From contig CADASG010000002.1 of the NCBI GenBank assembly GCA_902790475.1, forward strand, positions 1 to 57,664: DNA of 57,664 bases. The letters run 5' to 3'. The notes beneath the pieces were generated by a model. The model had not been told where the DNA came from and searched no databases. It saw only the letters and a program-made list of their open reading frames with translations. Positions 51,967 to 57,664 of this stretch are shown here, in pieces. The position numbers and the translations under genes are program-made. The stretch is from an uncultured Ruminococcus sp. Lineage in GTDB: Bacteria > Bacillota > Clostridia > Oscillospirales > Acutalibacteraceae. Position 1 is the first letter of the stretch; each line of letters begins with the position of its first letter.

Positions 51967-51995
51967 ATTATACCATGAATTCGTTTAAATGTCTA
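51967..51995 (-). promoter_or_regulatory. Promoter of the hydCBA operon
   Basis: On the minus strand TAGACA (51995-51990) and TATAAT (51972-51967) are separated by 17 bases. The leader to the hydC ATG is about 110 bases. No further structure is evident in it. Confidence 0.75.
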
Positions 51996-52036
51996 CAATT
52001 AATTTACCTTTTTAATCCGAAATATTGACAAAATTT

Positions 52037-52067
52037 AAGGAAACGCGGATTATCCGGAGGTTTCCTT
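52037..52067 (-). terminator. Terminator between the two hydrogenase operons
   Basis: AAGGAAAC (52037-52044) pairs with GTTTCCTT (52060-52067), and CGGAT pairs with ATCCG inside, followed on the minus strand by AAATTTT. It separates the sensory operon from the hydCBA promoter. Confidence 0.72.
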
Positions 52068-52109
52068 GTGTGTTTTTTATACTATTTTTATATTCTGAAA
52101 AACAAGCTC

Positions 52110-52832
52110 TCAGCTGCTTATCCGGGCGTCAAGAGCTTTGATGACCGCTTCGGCAGTGAGCTCGTCGAGCGTCAGCGTGTTCTCCGCGTCGCGCATGTTT
52201 TCAAGGTAATGCGCGTCGGAGCAGCTGACGATATTCATATCATTCAGTACGGGGTGCTTTTTCAGCAAATCCGGGAGCTTTGTTTTGTCCGCGACCTCGG
52301 CGGTGACAAAGCCGCAGGCAGGGTCTATCTCTCCGAGCACTGCGAGTATCGAGAGGCTGTCGCGGTCGATGTGCGCAGGATAGCATATGCCGCCGAAGCG
52401 CTTTACCTCGCGGTAAACCTCCGTGATCGGAATAAAGCTTGCCGGCAGCAGCAGGTGCTCGATCTCTCCGACTTCTTCATCAAGCTCGTTCATAATGACC
52501 TGTCTGCCGTAGATCTCTTCTTTATTTTTGATTTTGATTCGGTGTGAGTCAACATATTCATTCCACTCCAGCGCCGCTTCAAGGCAGGGGAACAGGCAGA
52601 CCGCGTGGATATCCTCGGCGGTAGTCAGCTCCATGCCCGGAATGACCAGCACTCCGTTTTTTTCGCCTGCTCGCATGGTCGCTTCGCAGTTCAGACAGGT
52701 GTTGTGGTCAGTGAGGGCGATCACGTCAAGCCCGAGGAGGCTCGCCATTCCCGTGATGTTGTTTGGAGTCATGTCCATGTCGCCGCAGGGTGACAGGCAG
52801 GAGTGAAGATGAAGGTCGTAATAGTATGACAT
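52110..52832 (-). CDS. PHP-domain phosphoesterase
   Basis: A 240-residue metal-dependent phosphoesterase of the PHP superfamily (histidinol phosphatase / DNA polymerase III PHP type). Metal-binding motifs are DLHLHSCLSP (about 6-15), ALTDHNT (about 39-45), IPGMELTT, YPAHIDRDS and SCSDAHYLEN (about 205). The substrate cannot be read from sequence; nucleotide or small-phosphoester substrates are typical. It lies four bases after a DRTGG gene on the minus strand and ends the operon holding the divergent H-cluster protein. That linkage suggests a signalling or regulatory role rather than histidine synthesis. Confidence 0.88.
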   Translation of the reverse strand: MSYYYDLHLHSCLSPCGDMDMTPNNITGMASLLGLDVIALTDHNTCLNCEATMRAGEKNGVLVIPGMELTTAEDIHAVCLFPCLEAALEWNEYVDSHRIKIKNKEEIYGRQVIMNELDEEVGEIEHLLLPASFIPITEVYREVKRFGGICYPAHIDRDSLSILAVLGEIDPACGFVTAEVADKTKLPDLLKKHPVLNDMNIVSCSDAHYLENMRDAENTLTLDELTAEAVIKALDARISS

Positions 52833-52836
52833 CGGC

Positions 52837-53163
52837 TTACAGCAAATTGCTCAGACTCGCCGCGACCTCGTAGGCGGTAGCGTCGGTGGTGAGGATATTC
52901 ACTCCGTGGATCTCAGCCTTGCGTCTCGCTTCTTCATCGAGGGGCGCGTTCTCAACCAGCACGATGCAGCTGACGTCGGCAAGCGTAGCTACGGCGATCG
53001 AGTTGATGTTGCCCATCACGGTCAGCCATGCGCTGTCGGCAGGAGCTCTGCTCATTACCCAGCTTAGCAGATCGCCGATGTAGCAGTCCCTGATCTCGCG
53101 GTCCGGCTCGTCGCCGTTAAGGATTTTCATATCAAATCTTTTAGCGAATTCCTGTACTGTCAT
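52837..53163 (-). CDS. DRTGG-domain protein (second copy)
   Basis: A 108-residue single-domain protein resembling the DRTGG domain found between the ATPase and catalytic domains of some phosphotransacetylase-like proteins and in CBS-DRTGG proteins. Segments VQEFAKRFDMKILNGDEPD, DCYIGDLLSWVM and CIVLVENAPLDEEARRKAE fit the family; the DRTGG word itself is not present. Function is unknown, with small-ligand binding a common guess. It follows the divergent H-cluster gene by 12 bases and precedes the PHP gene by four. A paralogue sits at 54885. Confidence 0.8.
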   Translation of the reverse strand: MTVQEFAKRFDMKILNGDEPDREIRDCYIGDLLSWVMSRAPADSAWLTVMGNINSIAVATLADVSCIVLVENAPLDEEARRKAEIHGVNILTTDATAYEVAASLSNLL

Positions 53164-53175
53164 AATAAAACCTCT

Positions 53176-54450
53176 TTATATCGTGTTTTTCAGTTGATCG
53201 TAAACGTTTTGGATCTTGGCTTTAAGGCGGTGGATACAGTCGCTTTCCTTAGCCTTGCCGCGCACCATATCCTCAGCCATGGCGCGGCAGGTGGGAGCGC
53301 CGCAGGAGCCGCAGTCCAGCCCGGGCAGACCTGCCAGTATCCCCTCCATCTCGGACATCATGCTCATCGCTTTAACGATGTCCTCGTCGAGGCGGTAAAT
53401 GTCCGCGTCATATTCAAGCTCGTTTTCCCACATCATCTTGCTTATCTGATCTTCTTCGAGGTGGTTCATCGAAACGGGCAGGTATTTTCTCAGAGTGCTG
53501 ATGCGTGCTCTGGCGACATATGGATTTTCCACAGTGAGAACACCGCCCACGCAGCCGCCGGAGCAGGCGTTAAGCTCGATGAATTCCACGTCGCGGATAT
53601 GCTCGTCCTCAAGCTCCTCGAGCACGCGGATGACGTTTTCGATGCCGTCGGCAGCTAAGTATTTATCGCCGAGCATCGCCGCCGCTTCTCCGCCCGAGGT
53701 CGCCCAGCCTATGCCGATCAAGCCCGACTGCGAGATGTTTTCCACCTCGGTGAGGTGATCCATGGCAAGGGTCAGCTCAGGATAGATTTTTGATATCGCG
53801 ATCGCGCCGTCAACTGCGGAGGATTCCGAGTAGTTGGGCGAATGGATCTCCGTTACCTTTGCGGGGCAGGGGGTTATGAAAAATACGCCGATCTCTTCCG
53901 AGGACAGTCCTGTTTTTTTCATTGCCTCACGGCGTGCGATCCTCGCGGTGACCTCCATGGGCGCTTTAAGCGGCATAACGTTGTCGCACAGCTCGGGGAA
54001 ACGGGTTTTGATCAGCCTGACCACAGCCGGGCAGGCTGAACTGATTATCGGCTTGTTCAGCTTGTTTTCCTTTATGAGCTTGCGTGTAGCTTCGCTGACA
54101 AGCTCCGCTCCGCGCGAAACCTCAAACACGTCGTCAAAGCCGATTTTTTTAAGCCCCGTCAGTACGATGTCTACGTTGTCCAGACGGTTGAACTGTCCGA
54201 ACAGCGCCGGGGCAGGGATAGCTACCTTGTATTTGTAGCCCTGTATTTCTTCAAGGGTCGAGGTGTGCGCCTTCTTTGCGTGATGAGGGCAGATCCTGAT
54301 ACACTCGCCGCAGTCTATACACCGCTCGGAAAGGATCTTTGCCTTGCCCCCGTGTACCCTGATAGCCTCCGTGGGGCAGCGCTTCAAGCAGTTTGTGCAG
54401 CCGCAGCAAAGATCGGCCTCCAGCTCGACCGAGTGAAAGTATTTATTCAT
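53176..54450 (-). CDS. Divergent H-cluster protein (sensory-type [FeFe] hydrogenase, group C/D-like)
   Basis: A 424-residue protein with an N-terminal two-[4Fe-4S] ferredoxin domain (CCGCTNCLKRCPTEA and CIDCGECIRICPHHA, about 15-60) and an [FeFe]-hydrogenase-like domain with L1 SSACPAVVRL (about 136), L2 TPCPAKVTE and L3 NACSGGCVGG. L1 has Ala where catalytic enzymes carry the proton-relay Cys, as described for sensory HydS proteins. The C-terminus has a further Fe-S motif, DCGSCGAPTCRAMAEDM (about 381-397). No PAS domain is present. The RsbW-like and DRTGG neighbours suggest H2 or redox sensing; this is inference. Confidence 0.88.
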   Translation of the reverse strand: MNKYFHSVELEADLCCGCTNCLKRCPTEAIRVHGGKAKILSERCIDCGECIRICPHHAKKAHTSTLEEIQGYKYKVAIPAPALFGQFNRLDNVDIVLTGLKKIGFDDVFEVSRGAELVSEATRKLIKENKLNKPIISSACPAVVRLIKTRFPELCDNVMPLKAPMEVTARIARREAMKKTGLSSEEIGVFFITPCPAKVTEIHSPNYSESSAVDGAIAISKIYPELTLAMDHLTEVENISQSGLIGIGWATSGGEAAAMLGDKYLAADGIENVIRVLEELEDEHIRDVEFIELNACSGGCVGGVLTVENPYVARARISTLRKYLPVSMNHLEEDQISKMMWENELEYDADIYRLDEDIVKAMSMMSEMEGILAGLPGLDCGSCGAPTCRAMAEDMVRGKAKESDCIHRLKAKIQNVYDQLKNTI

Positions 54451-54459
54451 GCTTACTCC

Positions 54460-54888
54460 TTATTGCGGAACATTGACCGTCAGATACAGCTTTGTTCCCT
54501 CGCCTATGGTGGTGTCTATGCGCATGCTGTCGGTGTATTTTTTGATATTGGGCAGTCCCATTCCGGCGCCGAAGCCCAGTGTGCGCACGTTGTCGGGCGC
54601 TGTGGAAAAGCCTTCCTGCATCGCCTTGTCAACGTCGGGTATGCCCGGTCCCTTGTCGGCGAGCAGGACCTCGATACGGTCGGGATAGATATCAACGTCG
54701 CAGTAACCGCCCTCGGCGTGGATGACCATGTTGATTTCCGCTTCATACATGGCGATAGCCACACGGCGGATAACGTCTCCGTTGAATCCGAGAGATTTCA
54801 GGCGCTTTTTGACCGAGCCGCTCGCTTCGCCGGCGCGGGTAAAATCCTCGCTTGAAACCTCATAGTGAAGATGAATTGCGTTGCTCAT
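54460..54888 (-). CDS. RsbW-like ATP-binding protein (anti-sigma-factor/kinase fold)
   Basis: A 142-residue GHKL-fold protein of the RsbW/SpoIIAB type, which elsewhere bind sigma factors or phosphorylate anti-anti-sigma proteins. The N box is EAEINMVIHAEGG (about 50-62), the G1 box LADKGPGIPDVDKAM (about 76-90) and the G2 region GFGAGMGLPNIKKYTDSM (about 105-122). No partner sigma factor or anti-anti-sigma gene lies in the window. It overlaps the upstream DRTGG gene by four bases (ATGA) and precedes the divergent H-cluster gene by nine bases, so the three are likely made together. Confidence 0.9.
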   Translation of the reverse strand: MSNAIHLHYEVSSEDFTRAGEASGSVKKRLKSLGFNGDVIRRVAIAMYEAEINMVIHAEGGYCDVDIYPDRIEVLLADKGPGIPDVDKAMQEGFSTAPDNVRTLGFGAGMGLPNIKKYTDSMRIDTTIGEGTKLYLTVNVPQ

Positions 54889-55232
54889 ACCTTTGTTCCT
54901 CCCGACAGTCCGTTTGTGTACAGAAGACCGCAGGCGGTAAACATTCTATAGCGAGTTTTCAGCAGGGTGATACCGCGGCTCTTTGCCAGATCGACTATAC
55001 CTTTGTCGGGATCCTTGCCGCGCACGAACACGATGCACGCCATGTCCATCATCTCGGCGGTGCGCACCACCTGAGGGTTTACAAGTCCGGTCAAAAGCAC
55101 GGACTGATCCTTAACGAATGCGAGCACGTCGCTCATCATGTCGGAACCGCAGGCGGTTTTGATCTCCTGTTGCAGATCGCCTTCGCAAATAACGTCTCCT
55201 TCAAGAATATCAATAATGTCTTTTACAATCAT
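54885..55232 (-). CDS. DRTGG-domain protein (first copy)
   Basis: A 115-residue protein with the DRTGG-like fold: MIVKDIIDILEGDVICEGDL at the N-terminus, ACGSDMMSDVLAFVKDQSVL in the middle, and CIVFVRGKDPDKGIVDLAKS later, aligning with the paralogue at 52837. The LLTGLVNPQVVRTAEMMDM segment is typical. It is the first gene of the operon. GAAAGGAAG precedes the ATG. Function is not established; ligand binding that modulates the neighbouring ATPase is a guess from context. Confidence 0.82.
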   Translation of the reverse strand: MIVKDIIDILEGDVICEGDLQQEIKTACGSDMMSDVLAFVKDQSVLLTGLVNPQVVRTAEMMDMACIVFVRGKDPDKGIVDLAKSRGITLLKTRYRMFTACGLLYTNGLSGGTKV

Positions 55233-55314
55233 ATAATTACTTCCTTTCCGAGCAGATAGTCAAAGGTTTCTTGATAACCGACAAAAGCCGAAAACGGCGC
55301 GGTATCTCCAAATA

Positions 55315-55343
55315 ATTATATCATATTTGTTTGACAAGTACAA
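55315..55343 (-). promoter_or_regulatory. Promoter of the sensory operon
   Basis: On the minus strand TGATATAAT (an extended -10 box, 55323-55315) lies 17 bases after TTGTAC (55343-55338), a poor -35 box. The extended -10 may compensate. The rest of the gap 55233-55538 holds only this promoter and the terminator of the next gene. Confidence 0.6.
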
Positions 55344-55469
55344 TTAGCAATATTTATATAATAATCGGATTTTTTTGACATATTTGTCATATGGGAAACG
55401 GCAGGGGATTTATTTATCGAATAATCATTTTCGCTTACTATAGCTTTCGGAAAATTCAAAATATGCAGA

Positions 55470-55509
55470 CTAAAACGGTCAGGCAGGAGAAGTACCCTGT
55501 CTGACCGTT
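55470..55509 (-). terminator. Terminator after the dockerin LRR gene
   Basis: AACGGTCAGGCAGG (55474-55487) pairs with CCTGTCTGACCGTT (55496-55509) with one mismatch or wobble; on the minus strand it ends in TTTTAG. Confidence 0.82.
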
Positions 55510-55538
55510 GTGTTATTTATCAATAACCGGTTTCTAAA

Positions 55539-56852
55539 TCACTTTGTCACCGTTTGAATGTATTTGTCATAGCCTGTCCAGCCGGAGGTGTAGCGGTTCA
55601 GGATACCGGCGTCGGCGCCGTTCACCTTACCGTCGCGGTTAAGGTCTGCGGCGTCCATGTCCTTGATCTTATCGGCGTAGCCTTCCCAACCCGAGGTATA
55701 GCGGTTGAGCAGACCCGCGTCCGCGCCGTTTACCTTGTCGTCACCGTTCACGTCGCCGGTAACAACCGTTTGGGATTCTGTCTCTATAAAGGCAAAACCA
55801 TTTTCGTTGGCATAGGCTTCCGCCGCGCTGCCTTTCTTACCGTAAATGGTGAAAGAATCAACTTTTTTATATTTATAATTATCAATGTCAAAGTAGTAGC
55901 CAAACGCTTTTTCGCCGATGTTAGTCACACTGTCGGGGATGGTGACGCTTGTCAGTCCCGTGCAGTCGTTAAACGCATTATTGCCAATGCTTGTCACACT
56001 GTCGGGGATGGTGACGCTTGACAGTCCTGTGCAGCCACAAAACGCAAAAGAACCAATGCTTGTCACACTGTCGGGGATGGTGACGCTTGTCAGTCCCGTG
56101 CAGCCGGGAAACGCACAATCGCCAATACTTGTCACGCTGTCGGGAATGACTAAATCAGTAACAAGTTCATTATTCAAATAGAGCTTATTCGCATTGTATA
56201 AGGGATTTGCAGAACTGTCACCAAATGAAATACTGCACCACGCGGCAAGATCACGGATGTATACGCCGGTCAACTCCCAGCAGCCGGTAAACGCTTCATA
56301 GCCGATACTCGTCACGCTTTCGGGGATGGTAACGCTTGTCAGTTCCGAGCAGTTGCAAAACGTTTGAAAAGCGATACTTGTCACGCCGTCGGGGATAGTG
56401 ACGCTTGTCAGTCCCGTACAGTCGCTAAACGCTTGTTCGCCGATATACGTCACGCTGTCGGGGATTGTGACGCTTTTCAGTCCCGTGCAGTATTCAAACG
56501 CATTGTTGCCAATGTTCGTCACGCTGTCGGGGATTGTAACGCTTGTCAGTTTCTTGCAATCGTAAAATGCATAACTGCCAACGCTCGTCACGCCGTCCTC
56601 AATAACAACGCTTGTGACCCGATCGCCCCACGGAGTCTCACGATAGAAATAATTCCCCATGATACCGCTGCCGCTGACAGTCAGTGTGCCGTCATCATCC
56701 AGCGTCCAAGTGCAATCGCCTGTGGTGCCGCTTTCACCGACGTCGCTGTTTGTTTCCGCCGCGAACGCAGTTACGGGTAAGGATGTCACCGCACTGCAAC
56801 ACAGCAGCACGGACAGCAGTATCGCCGTGATTTTTCTCATTGCTTTTGTCAT
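55539..56852 (-). CDS. Secreted BspA-type leucine-rich-repeat protein with type I dockerin
   Basis: A 437-residue secreted protein. A signal peptide (about 1-32, with a cut near AFA) leads to a short beta region (TGDCTWTLDDDGTLTVSGSG), then about nine 23-residue LRR_5 units of LTSVTIPDSVTSIGxxAFxxC type (about 75-340), interrupted by the island RDLAAWCSISFGDSS. The C-terminus is a two-repeat dockerin: DVNGDDKVNGADAGLLNRYT and DLNRDGKVNGADAGILNRYT, each with a calcium loop. That predicts docking to a cohesin scaffold. I start at ATG 56852 after AGGTGGAG; a longer frame to 56918 adds a non-signal N-terminus. Confidence 0.9.
   Translation of the reverse strand: MTKAMRKITAILLSVLLCCSAVTSLPVTAFAAETNSDVGESGTTGDCTWTLDDDGTLTVSGSGIMGNYFYRETPWGDRVTSVVIEDGVTSVGSYAFYDCKKLTSVTIPDSVTNIGNNAFEYCTGLKSVTIPDSVTYIGEQAFSDCTGLTSVTIPDGVTSIAFQTFCNCSELTSVTIPESVTSIGYEAFTGCWELTGVYIRDLAAWCSISFGDSSANPLYNANKLYLNNELVTDLVIPDSVTSIGDCAFPGCTGLTSVTIPDSVTSIGSFAFCGCTGLSSVTIPDSVTSIGNNAFNDCTGLTSVTIPDSVTNIGEKAFGYYFDIDNYKYKKVDSFTIYGKKGSAAEAYANENGFAFIETESQTVVTGDVNGDDKVNGADAGLLNRYTSGWEGYADKIKDMDAADLNRDGKVNGADAGILNRYTSGWTGYDKYIQTVTK
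55915..56600 (-). repeat. Tandem 69-base repeats encoding LRR units
   Basis: The word CACTGTCGGGGATGGTGACG and close variants recur roughly every 69 bases. The period equals 23 codons, matching the LRR_5 unit of the encoded protein. High base identity between units suggests recent duplication and possible copy-number variation. Confidence 0.85.
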
Positions 56853-56924
56853 ATGATCTCCACCTTTTGAATTATGCGCGGCGTTTTGTAAATGCCGCAT
56901 AGGTATGGTATATTCCATGCTTTT

Positions 56925-56953
56925 ATAATATCACATTAATGTCATGTACGCAA
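56925..56953 (-). promoter_or_regulatory. Candidate promoter of the dockerin LRR gene, with a palindrome in the spacer
   Basis: On the minus strand TTGCGT (56953-56948) and TATTAT (56930-56925, preceded by TG as an extended -10) are 17 bases apart. The spacer holds the palindrome ACATTAATGT, extended imperfectly to AT(C/G)ACATT on both sides, which could be an operator. Confidence 0.45.
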
Positions 56954-57100
56954 TCCAAATTTTAGTCATGATTTTTGGTGGATTTATACAAATAGGTGCG
57001 GTTGTCGCTTGATTTTAGTGTTTGATGAACATTTCTCTTATCATGTTGGGGCGAACCCATGTGTTCGCCCTCTGCGCCGACGCTGGTTCCCCGTTCGTAC

Positions 57101-57217
57101 GTCGATAGGAGCAGAATCGTTTGTTCTGCGCACAACGGCGCACACGCAGCCGCACCCCTACAAAATCAGTGAAATGTTTGTTGAAGAAACTACGGTAAGG
57201 CGGTGAACAAAAAGGCT
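57101..57217 (+). repeat. Intergenic dispersed repeat, copy 1
   Basis: Similar to 57446-57559 over about 115 bases: GTCGATA, GAACAGA-like and CAACGGCGCAC-like words, then CCCTACAAAA, GTGAAATGTTT, AAACTAC and GTAAGGCGGTGAAC in the same order. A reading frame crosses it on the minus strand (57015-57335), but it has no ribosome-binding site or recognisable domain and I do not call it a gene. Confidence 0.65.
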
Positions 57218-57406
57218 CCTTTAATAAAGGAGCTGTCAGCGCAGCTGACTGAGGATTCCTGAGCCGCTTTTTCACTAACGTCCGTTTTGTCCTAATGGAT
57301 TTTGACGTTAGGTAATATCGAATATTGTTCAACATAAAGATAACCTTCTGCCGTGTAAATCCTCCGTCGCGCCTTTAGGGCGCGCCACCTCCTTTGACAA
57401 AGGAGG
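57215..57406. repeat. Two short palindromes in the gene-free right end
   Basis: GCTCCTTT-AAT-AAAGGAGC (57215-57233) and CCTCCTTT-GAC-AAAGGAGG (57388-57406) share the CTCCTTT arm. GTCAGC-GCA-GCTGAC follows the first (57235-57249). Similar hairpins often flank intergenic repeats in Ruminococcus-like genomes, as I recall. From 56853 to 57664 I see no gene. Confidence 0.55.
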
Positions 57407-57445
57407 CTTTCGGTGCGGCGACATACGTTTTTTTCTTGTCCGCAT

Positions 57446-57559
57446 GTCGATAAGAACAGACCGTTTAGCGTAACAACCGCGGACGCGCAATGCGCGCCTC
57501 TACAAAACCAATGAAATGTTTATTTTAAAACTACTGTAAGGCGGTGAACCAAAAAGCCT
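57446..57559 (+). repeat. Intergenic dispersed repeat, copy 2
   Basis: Second copy of the element at 57101-57217. The best-conserved part is CTACAAAACCAATGAAATGTTT followed by ACTACTGTAAGGCGGTGAAC. It lies in the same orientation about 345 bases downstream. Confidence 0.65.
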
Positions 57560-57664
57560 TCTCTTGGGAGCAATGTCAACAACTTAAGCTCTATCGTTTT
57601 GATGGTATTTAACAGAATGATGTTTTTTAGTGCGTGGGAAAGAGCGGTTGGGTCTAATGGGAAC

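Noticed and set aside
55915-56600. Regularly spaced repeats that look like an array
   Set aside because: The 69-base period is 23 codons of the LRR protein and there are no unique spacers, so it is not CRISPR.
57015-57335. 106-codon minus-strand reading frame in the right end
   Set aside because: It lies across a dispersed repeat and a palindrome, has no ribosome-binding site and no recognisable domain.

Overview
The window looks like a chromosomal piece from a sporulation-capable, strictly anaerobic Gram-positive of the class Clostridia, most likely a Ruminococcus-like member of the Oscillospiraceae/Ruminococcaceae. The grounds are a Firmicutes-type gdpP-rplI-dnaB-tilS-hpt-ftsH block, the spore genes gpr and spoIIP, a Gram-positive dcw (division and cell wall) cluster, ThyX in place of a ThyA-type synthase, a bifurcating-type [FeFe] hydrogenase operon, rubredoxin, and a secreted leucine-rich-repeat protein ending in a type I dockerin. 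The species assignment is inference. I saw no rRNA, tRNA, CRISPR array or intact transposase.

Layout. 1-484: repeats only. 485-8463 (+): c-di-AMP phosphodiesterase, L9, replicative helicase, TilS, Hpt and FtsH, with two copies of a small MITE-like element after rplI and after hpt. 8654-10671: gpr and spoIIP, with a forespore-type promoter before gpr. 10797-13616: a repeat-rich surface protein coupled to dusB, then glyA. 13701-14975: rarA. 15105-27532: a dcw cluster (mraZ, rsmH, ftsL-like, PASTA penicillin-binding protein, mraY, ftsW, murG, murA, divIB, ftsZ) with its own promoter and a likely MraZ operator; the Mur ligases and ftsA are not in it. 27664-30117: a zinc-ribbon membrane protein, then PAP2 phosphatase and hflX on the minus strand. 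30068-33461: nadB-nadC and meso-DAP dehydrogenase, with nadB and hflX read from overlapping divergent promoters. 33531-35487: two unknown membrane proteins and a rubredoxin. 35808-38972: a tightly coupled thyX-tmk-DUF2156-GNAT operon. 39032-45357: DJ-1/PfpI protein, 5-formyl-THF cyclo-ligase, MltG, U32 peptidase-like tRNA-modification protein, AlaS. 45544-46683: a secreted, membrane-anchored protein with a CBM26-like domain. 46832-55232 (-): two adjacent hydrogenase operons. 55539-56852 (-): dockerin LRR protein. 56853-57664: no gene, only repeats and hairpins.

How the genes work together. The strongest candidate for an under-described system is 46832-55232. The distal operon encodes a complete trimeric NuoE/NuoF/HydA-type hydrogenase plus a small [2Fe-2S] protein and, unexpectedly, a GHKL-type ATPase. 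The operon immediately upstream encodes two DRTGG proteins, an RsbW-like ATP-binding protein, a divergent H-cluster protein whose L1 motif has Ala where catalytic enzymes have Cys, and a PHP phosphoesterase. Together they look like a redox or H2 sensing module beside the enzyme it may control. This is inferred from gene content and order; no function has been shown here.

Two dispersed repeat families also stand out. One is a short element with terminal inverted repeats, in opposite orientations at 2922-3082 and 6346-6464. The other is a hairpin plus iterated-tail repeat placed directly before the starts of gdpP and divIB.
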